Source: JBKPCD01 sp046727175
Lineage (GTDB): Bacteria > Acidobacteriota > Vicinamibacteria > Vicinamibacterales > 2-12-FULL-66-21
NCBI GenBank assembly: GCA_046727175.1
Contig: JBKPCD010000215.1
Location: forward strand, 1-18,864
Length of the DNA stretch: 18,864 nucleotides
Direction of reading: 5' to 3'
The translations under genes and the position numbers were made by a program. Below are positions 6,558 through 14,939 of the stretch, one piece after another. The notes beneath the pieces are model-generated. The model had not been told where the DNA came from. It searched no databases and saw only the letters and a program-made list of their open reading frames with translations. The number at the start of each line of letters is the position of its first letter. The stretch's first letter is position 1.

Positions 6558-7259
6558 ATGGCGTTATTTGATCGAAAAGCCGAACAGGAACACGAGTTGG
6601 TGTCAGGATCGGATGCGGCGACGCGGGCCTTATCAGTCACAGCCGTTGAAAATGATTTCGTCGAGGGCGTTTACGACAAGCTAGCGAAGGTCTACGATCT
6701 CTTCTTTGGCCCGACGCTTCACCCCGGCCGGCTCAGGGCGATCCAGCGCATGGCTATCCAGCCCGCAGAGCGCGTACTCGAAGTGGGCGTTGGCACCGGC
6801 ATCAATCTCGCGCTCTACCCCAGGCACTGTTCGATCACGGCCATTGATTTTTCTTCCTCAATGCTCGAGAAGGCGCGCGAGCGCGCGGCGCGCAAGGAGC
6901 TGCGTGGACTCCGACTGCTCCAGATGGACGCCGCTGATCTGAAATTCGCCGACCACTCGTTCGACATCGTGTACGCCCCGTACCTGATCAGCGTCGTGCC
7001 CGATCCCGTCAAGGTCGCTTGCGAGATGCGCCGCGTCTGCCGGTCGGGTGGCAGGATTGTGTTCCTGAATCACTTCCTCAGTCCCAATCCGATTCTTTCC
7101 CGCGGCGAGCGTCTGATTTCTCCCTTCACGATCCACATCGGTTTCAAGGCGGATCTCGATCTGCCGGCGTTCCTCGCGCAGGCGGGGCTCGAACCGATCT
7201 CGATCGAGAAGGTGAACGTGCCGAAGATCTGGTCCCTCGTGACGTGCGTGAAGGACTGA
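6558..7259 (+). CDS. PmtA-like SAM-dependent methyltransferase
   Basis: A class I methyltransferase of 233 residues resembling the Rhodobacter-type phosphatidylethanolamine N-methyltransferases. Evidence: YDKLAKVYDLFFGP (about 39-52), SAM motif I VLEVGVGTG (73-81), acidic end of strand 2 AIDFS (95-99), MDAADLKF (123-130), FDIVYAPYLISVVPDP (135-150) and a late GGRIVFLNHF strand. No membrane segment is present, so it would act at the membrane surface. Start ATG 6558 follows GGAG (6544-6547) at 10 bases. An out-of-frame ATG at 6551 opens a six-codon overlapping frame that is probably not used. Its leader may be regulatory. The next glycosyltransferase gene overlaps its 3' end. The lipid substrate is inferred; other small methyl acceptors or a quinone-type substrate are possible. 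Confidence 0.82.
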   Translation: MALFDRKAEQEHELVSGSDAATRALSVTAVENDFVEGVYDKLAKVYDLFFGPTLHPGRLRAIQRMAIQPAERVLEVGVGTGINLALYPRHCSITAIDFSSSMLEKARERAARKELRGLRLLQMDAADLKFADHSFDIVYAPYLISVVPDPVKVACEMRRVCRSGGRIVFLNHFLSPNPILSRGERLISPFTIHIGFKADLDLPAFLAQAGLEPISIEKVNVPKIWSLVTCVKD

Positions 7260-9031
7260 GCCGGCCGCTCTGGCTGGCTCTGGTCATCGCGGCCTTCTGT
7301 GTTCCGCTCTTCATCGGCCTCGACCGCACGGACGTCGAGAGCGACGAAGCGATCTACTCGTATGCGGTCGACGGAATCCTCGCGCACGGCGACTGGCTCA
7401 ATCCCCGCAGCAGCCCTCACGAAGACGCCGTCTTTCTCGAGAAGCCGCCGCTGAAATTCTGGATCGTGGCGGCGCCAATCCGTCTCGGATTGCTGCCGCA
7501 CAACGAGTTCGGCCTGCGCTTCTGGGACGCGCTGTTCGGCGCGGTTGCGTTCGTCTACGTCTTCTCGATCGGGAAAAAGCTCGCGGGTCCCTTGTGCGGT
7601 CTCGTTGCGGTGATGGTGCTGTTCGTCAACGGGCCGCTCGTGTTCGAGCACGGCCTTCGCGGGAACAACATGGAGGCGCCGCTTTTTCTGTGCTACTGCG
7701 GCGGGATCTACCATTATTTCGCGTGGGGTACGGACGAGGATCGACGGGCCCGGCGGCGTCACGTGGTGGCGGTGGGCCTCTACTTCTTTCTTGGGTTCAT
7801 GACGAAGTTCGTCGCCGCGTTGTTCCTGCCCGTCATCCTCGCCATCAGCAGCATCGCGAACCGCGAGACCCGGAAGCGCGTCGTGACGGACATGTCGGCG
7901 TGGATGCTTGCGGCGGGCGTGGTGATCGTGCTGGCGTCGCCCTGGTTCGTATACCAGCAGTTCAAATCGGGAAACGAGTTGTGGCGGATCATTTTCGGCG
8001 TGCACGTGTACCAGCGGTTCACCGTGTCACTGGATCCGGGCCACATTCATCCGTGGAATTACTACTACGTGGAGACCTGGAGGGAGCTCCTCCACATGGG
8101 CACGGCATGGCTGATGGTGGCAGGTGGCATCCTGCTGTGCGCCGTGACGTGGCGCGAGCGACGTCTGGAACAGATCACCGTGCTTGCCTGGGCAGTCGTG
8201 CCGCTTGGGCTCATGTCCGCGGTCGCATCCAAACTCCCGCACTACGCCTACCCATTCCTGCCTCCAGTGGCGCTGATGGTCGGGTTCGGGCCAGGCTGGA
8301 TCGCGCGTGTCGGCCGTCATCATGTCGATCGGATCATGGAGGTCATTCAGGACCGACTCGCACGCCGAACGCCGGCCAGCACGTCGGTACGCCGGGCGCT
8401 CCTCGTGCTGACCGTGCTCTCGATGGTCGTTGCCGCGTTGACCCTGGTATTCGGCACACTGACATGGCGCGTTGGCGGGGTTCAGGTGTTTCGCAATTCG
8501 CACGTCTCGCGTCCGCTGGTGCTTGCGTTGGTGCTCGCGACCATTGGCGGCCGCGGCGTCGCTGCCGCGCGCGTCGTCTTTCCGGTCGCGCTGCTCCTTC
8601 TCGTCTTACCTGTCAATGCCTACGAGAACATGCTCACCCGCGCCAGCATCGAAGACCATCCCGTCAGGACGGCTGCAGCGTGCCTCCTTCGTGTCCGAGC
8701 CGCCGAACTGCGCGCGCGGCGTCCAGCTCCGGGGATTCTTTCAATCGGCGAGCACAAGTGGTTTCTGCACAACTACTACTATTACCTGCACCATGTAGGC
8801 GGCTGGGAGCGCCTCGAGGCGGCCGACACGCGGACGCTGGAGCATGCGCTGCTCGTGCCCGGCCATCAGCGACCGACGCTCGTCGATGATGCCTCCTATC
8901 GCGGGTTCAAGGCGGGGCGCGAAGTCGCCTTGCAGTCAACGGCGGTGCTGCCGCTCCGAGAGGTGCTCCTGCTGATGCCCGGACCCTACGCCGTCTGCGG
9001 TCCTACGTCGCGGGTGAGGACAGGCAACTGA
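7244..9031 (+). CDS. ArnT/PMT-like integral membrane glycosyltransferase (GT-C)
   Basis: A polytopic membrane glycosyltransferase of about 595 residues, likely using a polyprenyl-phosphate sugar donor. Hallmarks of the ArnT/PMT (GT39/GT83-like) group: Asp34-Glu35 in the first extracytoplasmic loop (DRTDVESDEAIYSYAVDG), FLEKPPLKFW (64-73) matching the ArnT EKPP motif, and ASKLPHYAYPFLPP late in the membrane part. At least ten hydrophobic segments precede a soluble C-terminal region of about 130 residues with an aromatic cluster (HNYYYYLHH). The start is most simply GTG 7244, overlapping the methyltransferase gene by 16 bases; the frame stays open upstream, but that region codes for the methyltransferase. 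No Shine-Dalgarno is seen, so translation is probably coupled. The acceptor is unknown (lipid A, protein or other glycan). Confidence 0.85.
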   Translation: MREGLSRPLWLALVIAAFCVPLFIGLDRTDVESDEAIYSYAVDGILAHGDWLNPRSSPHEDAVFLEKPPLKFWIVAAPIRLGLLPHNEFGLRFWDALFGAVAFVYVFSIGKKLAGPLCGLVAVMVLFVNGPLVFEHGLRGNNMEAPLFLCYCGGIYHYFAWGTDEDRRARRRHVVAVGLYFFLGFMTKFVAALFLPVILAISSIANRETRKRVVTDMSAWMLAAGVVIVLASPWFVYQQFKSGNELWRIIFGVHVYQRFTVSLDPGHIHPWNYYYVETWRELLHMGTAWLMVAGGILLCAVTWRERRLEQITVLAWAVVPLGLMSAVASKLPHYAYPFLPPVALMVGFGPGWIARVGRHHVDRIMEVIQDRLARRTPASTSVRRALLVLTVLSMVVAALTLVFGTLTWRVGGVQVFRNSHVSRPLVLALVLATIGGRGVAAARVVFPVALLLLVLPVNAYENMLTRASIEDHPVRTAAACLLRVRAAELRARRPAPGILSIGEHKWFLHNYYYYLHHVGGWERLEAADTRTLEHALLVPGHQRPTLVDDASYRGFKAGREVALQSTAVLPLREVLLLMPGPYAVCGPTSRVRTGN

Positions 9032-9083
9032 GCAGACCGTCTGATGTCTTTCAACATGTTTCCGGACCGCCTTCGCATCCGAC

Positions 9084-11429
9084 GTGGCCAGTGACGAAGA
9101 TGGCGTTCGTCCGCGAGAGCCCGCGCGCTGGCTCCAACCGGGGTCTCCGGCGCGCGTTTTCTGCGCGCTGGGGTGGAAGCCGGTCGGGATGCTCGTTGTC
9201 TATGTGATCCTGGCGGGCGTTTACACGAGCCCGCTGCTCCAGCAGAGTGGATCGCGTATCGCGGGTGACCCGTACGATCCAATCCTGAACGCGTCGATTC
9301 TGTGGTGGAACGCGACCACGCTCCCGTTTTCGACAGCATGGTGGAACCCACCCTATTTCTATCCCAGCGAGGGTGTCAGCACGTTCACTGAGAACCTCGT
9401 CGGTGTGAGCGCGCTCTCGACTCCGGTGTACTGGATCACCGGCAATCCCCTCACCACGTACAATCTCGCACTTTTTCTCACCTGGCCGTTGTCGGCATTC
9501 GGTACGTACCTTCTCGTCCGGTTCCTCATCCGGCGAGAAGATGCCGCGATCGTCGCGGGCCTGGCCTACGCGTTTACGCCATACCGCACTGCCGAGCTCG
9601 GGCATCTGCAGATGCTGTCGTCCTACTGGCTGCCGATCATCCTGCTCGGTCTTCACGGGTTCCTCGACCATCGTCGCCGGGGATGGCTGCTGCTGTTCGG
9701 CGGAGCGTGGCTGCTGCAGTCGCTCGCAAATGGCTATTTCATTTTCTTCGGCGGGGTGCTGATTGGGTTGTGGATCCTGTACTTCTGTTCGACGCGCGAG
9801 AGGTGGCGGGCGGCCCCGGCGCTGATCGTAACGTGGTGCCTGGCCAGCCTTCCGCTCGTGCCGATCCTGCTGAAGTACGAGACGATCCACGAGCACTTCG
9901 GCTTGCGCCGTTCGCTGGAGGATCCTCTCGGGTTCAGCGCACCGATTCGATCCTGGATTGAGGTGTCGCCGCTCGTGTCGTTCTGGGGCAGGTGGCTGCC
10001 GTCGGGAAGCGACGATCTCTTCCCGGGCCTCACGGTTGTCGTCCTGGTGCTGGGTGCGTTGATCGCGTCGATGCGCGGTCATACGACGTGCGCTGAGCTG
10101 CGCTCGCAGCGTGCTCGGGTGGGACGGGTCGTTCTGGTGTTCCTCAGCATCGCGAGTTTATCCGCGATCCTGTTGACGCTGATCGTTGGTCCCTGGCGCG
10201 TCTCGGTCGGACCTGTCGTTCTCCGCATCACGAACATCGACAGAGCGCTGACCATTTTTGCGCTGTGCTGCATGGGCTGGCTGCTCGTCACCGACCGAGT
10301 GGCGGCGGCACTCCGTCGGCGAAGCCCGTTCCTCTTCTATTCGTGCGCGGCGCTGGCGATGGGAATCTTGGCCTGCGGCCCCGTTCTGCGGGTCGGGAGC
10401 GCGATCGTGTATCAGCCCGCGCCGTATCGGTGGCTCATGCACCTCCCCGGCTTCGGTGAGCTCCGCGTGCCGATGCGCTTCTGGATGCTCGGCGTCCTGT
10501 GCCTCGCAGTTGCCGCAGCGCTCGCAGTTCCGAAGCTGATTCCACGCGGGCACGGGTGGCGCAAGCCCGTGTTCGCGCTCACCGTGGCGGGAATCCTGTC
10601 CGACGGATGGATCGGCGCGATGCCGATGGCGCGGCCGCCCGAGCACTGGCTGAAAGTCGAACGACGCGACCAATCGCAGCCGATCCTGGAGTTGCCTCTT
10701 GGCCCCGAATGGGACGCGGCTGGCACCTTTCGATCGATTCGCCATCGACGACGGGTCGTGAACGGTGTGAGCGGCTACGACCCGCCGCACTACGCGCCGT
10801 TGCAGGAGGGCCTCAACGCACACGACCCGGGAATGCTGCTCGCGCTTACGTCACTCGGATCGCTCGACGTCGTCGTCAATGGCGCAGCGGATCCCGATCA
10901 TGCCTGGGCGAAGTACGTGTCGACATTCCCGGGCGCTCTCCTGGTCTTTGCAGATGGTACGCGTAGCGCGTATCGCATTCCCGAGTCGACGGGCGTCGAT
11001 CCGGTGCTCGGTGAACCGCTGCCAGTTGCCCGTGCGCTCGCATTCCGCCACGATGCGGGCACCATCGTCGATGGCCGAGTCGAAACAGAATGGGGAGATG
11101 ATCCCCAGCGGCCGGGACAATGGGTCGCGGTCGATCTCGGTGCAGTGCGCCAGGTTGGCGGGGTTACGCACGCACTTGGCGAGTACGCTCGCGACTTTCC
11201 ACGTCTGCTCGCGATTGACGTGTCGATTGACGGCGATCACTGGGAGCAGGTCTGGAAGGGGCCAGCGGCCGGTCTTGCATTTCTCGCAGCCGCCCGCCGC
11301 CCGCGAGAAGCGGCGATGCACTTCGCGCTTCCCCCGCGATCCGCGCAGTTCGTCCGCTTGCGCCAGCTCGCGCGACACAAGAACCTCTGGAGAGTCGCAG
11401 AGGTGAAGGTGCACGCGCCGCTCAAATGA
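9084..11429 (+). CDS. Large GT-C-like membrane protein with C-terminal discoidin-like domain, copy A
   Basis: A 781-residue polytopic membrane protein with about a dozen hydrophobic segments (roughly residues 33-480), then an extracytoplasmic region, then a probable F5/8 type C (discoidin-like) jelly roll (about 639-781: GRVETEWGDDPQRPGQWVAVDLG, LAIDVSIDGDHWEQVW, RSAQFVRLRQLA). The first loop carries an acidic GDPYDP motif (Asp62, Asp65), in the place where GT-C glycosyltransferases keep catalytic acids. Other marks: SILWWNATT, FTENL, TWPLSAFG, FTPYRTAELGHLQM, NGVSGYDPPHY. GTG 9084 is the only reasonable start before the first membrane helix; it has no clear Shine-Dalgarno. A close paralog follows after 10 bp. 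The GT-C call rests on topology and the acidic loop, not on a recognised family motif. Confidence 0.72.
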   Translation: MASDEDGVRPREPARWLQPGSPARVFCALGWKPVGMLVVYVILAGVYTSPLLQQSGSRIAGDPYDPILNASILWWNATTLPFSTAWWNPPYFYPSEGVSTFTENLVGVSALSTPVYWITGNPLTTYNLALFLTWPLSAFGTYLLVRFLIRREDAAIVAGLAYAFTPYRTAELGHLQMLSSYWLPIILLGLHGFLDHRRRGWLLLFGGAWLLQSLANGYFIFFGGVLIGLWILYFCSTRERWRAAPALIVTWCLASLPLVPILLKYETIHEHFGLRRSLEDPLGFSAPIRSWIEVSPLVSFWGRWLPSGSDDLFPGLTVVVLVLGALIASMRGHTTCAELRSQRARVGRVVLVFLSIASLSAILLTLIVGPWRVSVGPVVLRITNIDRALTIFALCCMGWLLVTDRVAAALRRRSPFLFYSCAALAMGILACGPVLRVGSAIVYQPAPYRWLMHLPGFGELRVPMRFWMLGVLCLAVAAALAVPKLIPRGHGWRKPVFALTVAGILSDGWIGAMPMARPPEHWLKVERRDQSQPILELPLGPEWDAAGTFRSIRHRRRVVNGVSGYDPPHYAPLQEGLNAHDPGMLLALTSLGSLDVVVNGAADPDHAWAKYVSTFPGALLVFADGTRSAYRIPESTGVDPVLGEPLPVARALAFRHDAGTIVDGRVETEWGDDPQRPGQWVAVDLGAVRQVGGVTHALGEYARDFPRLLAIDVSIDGDHWEQVWKGPAAGLAFLAAARRPREAAMHFALPPRSAQFVRLRQLARHKNLWRVAEVKVHAPLK

Positions 11430-11431
11430 GG
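11428..11431 (+). promoter_or_regulatory. Ribosome binding site of copy B
   Basis: GAGG overlaps the TGA stop of copy A and lies 8 bases before GTG 11440. It decides the start of copy B and suggests coupled translation of the two paralogs. Confidence 0.6.
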
Positions 11432-11439
11432 CAGTTCGT

Positions 11440-13728
11440 GTGCTGACGCGGCCGCTCGTTTTCAAGCGCCCCTGGCTCCGTCGCCTTGGGATTCTTTGCC
11501 TTTACGTTGTCATCGCGGCGATTTACACGCGGCCGCTGCTCGAAGTGAGTCGCTCACGGGTCGCCGGCGACCCGGGCGATCCTGTCCTCGTCGCATCGAT
11601 CCTGTGGTGGAACGCGACAACCGTGCCGTTGTCGGAGCACTGGTGGAGTCCGCCGTATTTCTATCCTGCCAGGGACATCACCGCGTTCACGGAAAACCTG
11701 CTCGGCGTCACGCCGATTTCGACGCCGCTGCATTGGCTGACACGAAATCCGTTCACGACGTACAACGTCGTTCTGTTCATGACGTGGCCGCTTTCAGCCT
11801 TTGGCGCCTATCTCCTGACTTCACGACTTGCGCGGCGCGAGGACGCGGCGTTCGTCGCCGGCCTCGTTTACGGGTTCACACCGTACCGCACAGCGGAGCT
11901 CGGGCATCTGCAGATGGTCTCGTGCTACTGGATGCCTGTCGCTCTGCTCGCTTTGCACGGGTACCTCGAGACACGTCGGACGCACTGGCTGGCGCTTTTC
12001 GGCGTTGCATGGATCCTGCAGTCACTCTCGAACGGTTATCTCATTCTGTTCGGCGGAGTGCTGATCGTTCTCTGGTTGCTGTACTTCTGCTCGACGAGCT
12101 CGGCGTGGCGCGCGGTACCAGGGATCGTCGTCGCCTGGGGACTCGCGAGTCTGGTGCTTCTGCCTGTCTTGTCGAAGTATCGAGCCGTGCACGCACACTA
12201 CGGTCTGCGCCGCGGGATGGGAGAGTTCATCGAGTTCAGCGCGCCCGCCAAGGCGTGGCTCGAGGTCACGCACATGGTCTGGTTCTGGAGCCGGATTTTC
12301 CCTGATCTCGACGACAATCTCTTTCCGGGACTGACCGCCGTCGTCCTCGTCATCATCGCGGGAGTCGTTGCGATCCGGCGTGCGCCTACTCCGGACTCCA
12401 CTCAATTTTGGAAAGCGCTTCGATTGGTCCTGGGCGTCGTCGCCGGCATAAGCCTGGCGGTCATCCTGTTCACCGCGTTCTTCGGGCTGTGGCACATTTC
12501 GATCGCGGGCCGCAGCGTCGGGCTTACGGAGCTCGATCCCGTCATTGGCGTCGCGTTCTGGTCTGGCGTGCCCGTGCTGGCGTTAACGCCGAGCATCCGC
12601 CAGGCGTTCTCGCGACGCAGTCCGTTCCTGTTCTACGTCGCTGCGACCCTCGCGCTCGCGATCCTGTGCTGTGGGCCCGCGCTCCGCGCGGGCGACGTCG
12701 TCATCCTCGAGCCCATGCCGTACCGCTGGTTGCTGTACCTGCCCGGGTTCAACGAGATCCGGGTGCCGACGCGCTTCTGGATCCTGGGTGTGCTGTGTCT
12801 CGCCGTCGCGAGCGGCCTGGCGTTCGCGAGATTTTCTCTTCCACGTTCGCAATGGAGGGCATTCTTCACGATTGCGGTCGCAGGGATACTGCTCGATGGC
12901 TGGCTCCGAGAGCTCCCGATGGCACAGGCTCCGCAGCCCTGGCCAAGAGTCGAACGCTGGGATCACCGTCAACCGATTCTCGAACTGCCGATGGGCCCGG
13001 GTTTCGATGCCGCCGCGACCTTCCGGTCGATCTGGCATCGCCGCCGGGTCTTCAATGGCGTGAGCGGGTACGATCCGCCCCACTACGGTCCGCTTCAGGA
13101 GGCCATCAAGACCCACGATCCCGCGATGCTCACTGCGTTGGCATCGCTCGGTTCGTTCGACATCGTCGTCGACGGCGCGGCAGATCCGCAAGGCGAGCTG
13201 GCGCGTTACGCGGCAGGCACGCCGGGTGCAACGCTCGTTGCAACCGACGGAGTCCGCACCGTGTACCGAATCCCTGCGGCAACGCGGCAGGACCCGCCGC
13301 TCGGAGCCGTCCTGCGCATTGCACACGCACGTGCGTCGGCCTCGGACGCCAGCGCACTTATGGATGCCAATATCGAGACCGCCTGGGTGGATTACCCGCA
13401 GCACCCAGGACAGTGGGTGTCGGTCGAGCTCGAATCCGTTGCCGATGTCGGCGCAATCACGCATGCGCTCGGGAGCGATGCGAATGGTTTTCCGGCGGTG
13501 CTCGCGATCGATCTGTCACTCGACGGCGTCGAGTGGCACCAGGTCTGGCAAGGAACGACAGCGCCTGACGCGTTTCTGGAAGCCATTCGGCAGCCGCGCA
13601 ATCCGGAGATGCACTTCGCGTTCGATCCGAGACCGGCGCGGTTCGTCAGACTGCGACAGCTGGCCGCTCGCGATCATGTCTGGAGGATTCCGGAGTTGAA
13701 AGTGCACGCGGGGATGAAGCAGCGCTGA
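11440..13728 (+). CDS. Large GT-C-like membrane protein with C-terminal discoidin-like domain, copy B
   Basis: A 762-residue paralog of the preceding gene, collinear over its whole length and identical by eye at well over half of positions, with long identical runs (SILWWNATT, TWPLSAFG, FTPYRTAELGHLQM, NGVSGYDPPHY). The acidic first loop is GDPGDP (Asp44, Asp47). The membrane region spans about residues 14-455. The C-terminal discoidin-like domain covers about 618-762 (NIETAWVDYPQHPGQWVSVEL, LAIDLSLDGVEWHQVW, RPARFVRLRQLA). The most variable part is the hydrophobic region around residues 290-390. It starts at GTG 11440 behind a GAGG site and ends 29 bp before the convergent GT-B gene. The two copies may glycosylate the same acceptor with different sugars or linkages, or be partly redundant; this is inference. 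Confidence 0.72.
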   Translation: MLTRPLVFKRPWLRRLGILCLYVVIAAIYTRPLLEVSRSRVAGDPGDPVLVASILWWNATTVPLSEHWWSPPYFYPARDITAFTENLLGVTPISTPLHWLTRNPFTTYNVVLFMTWPLSAFGAYLLTSRLARREDAAFVAGLVYGFTPYRTAELGHLQMVSCYWMPVALLALHGYLETRRTHWLALFGVAWILQSLSNGYLILFGGVLIVLWLLYFCSTSSAWRAVPGIVVAWGLASLVLLPVLSKYRAVHAHYGLRRGMGEFIEFSAPAKAWLEVTHMVWFWSRIFPDLDDNLFPGLTAVVLVIIAGVVAIRRAPTPDSTQFWKALRLVLGVVAGISLAVILFTAFFGLWHISIAGRSVGLTELDPVIGVAFWSGVPVLALTPSIRQAFSRRSPFLFYVAATLALAILCCGPALRAGDVVILEPMPYRWLLYLPGFNEIRVPTRFWILGVLCLAVASGLAFARFSLPRSQWRAFFTIAVAGILLDGWLRELPMAQAPQPWPRVERWDHRQPILELPMGPGFDAAATFRSIWHRRRVFNGVSGYDPPHYGPLQEAIKTHDPAMLTALASLGSFDIVVDGAADPQGELARYAAGTPGATLVATDGVRTVYRIPAATRQDPPLGAVLRIAHARASASDASALMDANIETAWVDYPQHPGQWVSVELESVADVGAITHALGSDANGFPAVLAIDLSLDGVEWHQVWQGTTAPDAFLEAIRQPRNPEMHFAFDPRPARFVRLRQLAARDHVWRIPELKVHAGMKQR

Positions 13729-13757
13729 AGTGGTACCGCGTTCTTTCGAGCGGCCGG

Positions 13758-14939
13758 TCAGGCGTCTCGAAGCGCCGAACAAATCATTTCAGCCACAACC
13801 TCTGCTCCGTTGGTCGCGGGCCGCTCGGGTGGAGGAGCGGCGGTGACCAGTCGATCGAGCGCTGCGCGCCAGCGACCAGCCAGGAGGGATTCCTGATCGA
13901 GATATTCACAGCGGAGCACGCGCGGCATCTCTTTGACGAGCACGTCGTACTCGACGAAGTGTCCCCGTGAGGTGTAGAGCATCGCCGTTCGATTCGCGAC
14001 ACACTCGGCGATAATCCCGTAGCCAGGTTTCGTGACGACGACGTCGACAGCGGCCACGAGATCTTCGTAGCGCAGGCCCGAACCATACAGAAGGTCTTCG
14101 GGGATGACGAACATTCCTGTTTGGGTGGGATCGACGGCGGCGGGGTCTGAAGACCCTGCTCTATGTCGGTGCGAACCGGCCGCGCCGTGTAGCGCGCGGT
14201 CTTCAGACCCGGCGGCTCTTGCAGTGAACACGACGGCGTAGCGATCCAGACAATCCAGCGAGGCTGGATCGAAATCATTCACCCCGTAGCCGCCGAACGA
14301 CGACAGAACCAGCATCGTCTCTGCCGGCAGGCCCAGCACCTTCCTGACCTCCGCACGATCGTGTCGCGCGTGTCGCGCGACGAAAGGTACGTCGAGGATC
14401 TGATCGAACGGACCAAAGCCACCATGCATCGGCAGGCGCCACGCGGCGCCGGCGCGGCGGTACGCATCGCGGATCACGGGGAGAAGTTGCGGCGCGTCGA
14501 CGAGGTGTTCCGGGTAGTACTCGTAGATCCAGTCCCACGTGAAATTCGACACCACGACCGACGGTATGCCGGCTGCGGCCGCCGCAGAGCAACCGAGCGG
14601 CGGAGCATCCGAGATCACGAACGCCGCATCGTAGGTACGAAGCAGCACGGCTTCCTCCTCCGCCCTCTGCGGCAGCGTGCGGTAGAAGTCCGTTGCCGAC
14701 TGGATCGTCGCGCGCTCGTCGAGGCGCAAGCTGTCGAGTTGAACGACGCCGGTGTCGCACGCGCCTTGAATGAATTCGAACAGAGTTCGCGCTGTGCGCG
14801 CGAAGAGCCAGGCGGGCGCCGAGGTGCGAACCACGATTCGCGTGCTCGGGCTGGCGGCACCGAGCGCGTTGATAATCTCGATCTGGCGCGACGCGTGGCC
14901 GAATCCGTGACCAGAGATGTAGAAGAAAACCGAGCTCAA
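13758..14939 (-). CDS. GT-B glycosyltransferase (GT28/MGT-like)
   Basis: A 393-residue soluble glycosyltransferase-like protein. The N-terminal Rossmann half opens with FYISGHGFGHASRQ (6-19), the Gly-rich loop seen in GT28/MurG-like and L-arabinokinase N-terminal domains. The C-terminal half holds LSSFGGYGV (212-220) and VVTKPGYGIIAECVANRTAMLYT (301-323), the nucleotide-sugar-binding motif region. Residues 244-267 are an in-frame Gly/Ser/Arg/His-rich insertion encoded by a palindromic element; it lies between conserved strands, where a loop could tolerate it. The start is TTG 14939, overlapping the Lon TGA by TTGA; no Shine-Dalgarno is seen, so coupling to lon is likely. It converges on the GT-C cluster. 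It could instead be a sugar-kinase-associated domain without transferase activity. Confidence 0.78.
   Translation of the reverse strand: MSSVFFYISGHGFGHASRQIEIINALGAASPSTRIVVRTSAPAWLFARTARTLFEFIQGACDTGVVQLDSLRLDERATIQSATDFYRTLPQRAEEEAVLLRTYDAAFVISDAPPLGCSAAAAAGIPSVVVSNFTWDWIYEYYPEHLVDAPQLLPVIRDAYRRAGAAWRLPMHGGFGPFDQILDVPFVARHARHDRAEVRKVLGLPAETMLVLSSFGGYGVNDFDPASLDCLDRYAVVFTARAAGSEDRALHGAAGSHRHRAGSSDPAAVDPTQTGMFVIPEDLLYGSGLRYEDLVAAVDVVVTKPGYGIIAECVANRTAMLYTSRGHFVEYDVLVKEMPRVLRCEYLDQESLLAGRWRAALDRLVTAAPPPERPATNGAEVVAEMICSALRDA
14136..14216. repeat. Palindromic element inserted in frame, with possible 6-bp target duplication
   Basis: The 13-bp arms GGGTCTGAAGACC (14143-14155) and GGTCTTCAGACCC (14198-14210) are perfect inverted repeats around 42 bases, which contain a smaller CGCGC/GCGCG hairpin (14181-14185 and 14192-14196). 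Each arm is itself nearly palindromic. The element is flanked by direct repeats GGCGGC (14136-14141 and 14211-14216). Element plus one flank is 75 bp, exactly 25 codons, so the reading frame is kept. It has no coding capacity of its own, so it is a MITE- or REP-like repeat. Confidence 0.7.

Noticed and set aside
6551..6571. A six-codon upstream frame (ATG at 6551) overlapping the methyltransferase start
   Set aside because: Its spacing of 3 bases from GGAG is too short for good initiation, and short chance frames are expected; kept only as a remark.
7594..8889. A 431-codon plus-strand frame within the ArnT-like gene
   Set aside because: A shifted frame of the real membrane protein, Arg/Gly/Ala-rich and without hydrophobic helices; also covered by antisense frames of similar poor quality.
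9051..10082. A 343-codon minus-strand frame opposite copy A
   Set aside because: Composition (Arg, Gln, Pro, Glu) and lack of motifs mark it as a shadow; the plus strand codes for a conserved paralogous protein.
9084..13728. Copies A and B as an assembly duplication
   Set aside because: The two copies differ at many positions at both protein and DNA level, so they are old paralogs and not an assembly artefact.
14361..14378. GTGTCGCGC x2 as a separate repeat element
   Set aside because: A perfect 9-bp direct repeat inside the GT-B gene, but it simply encodes an Ala-Arg-His repeat in the coding frame and has no other sign of mobility.
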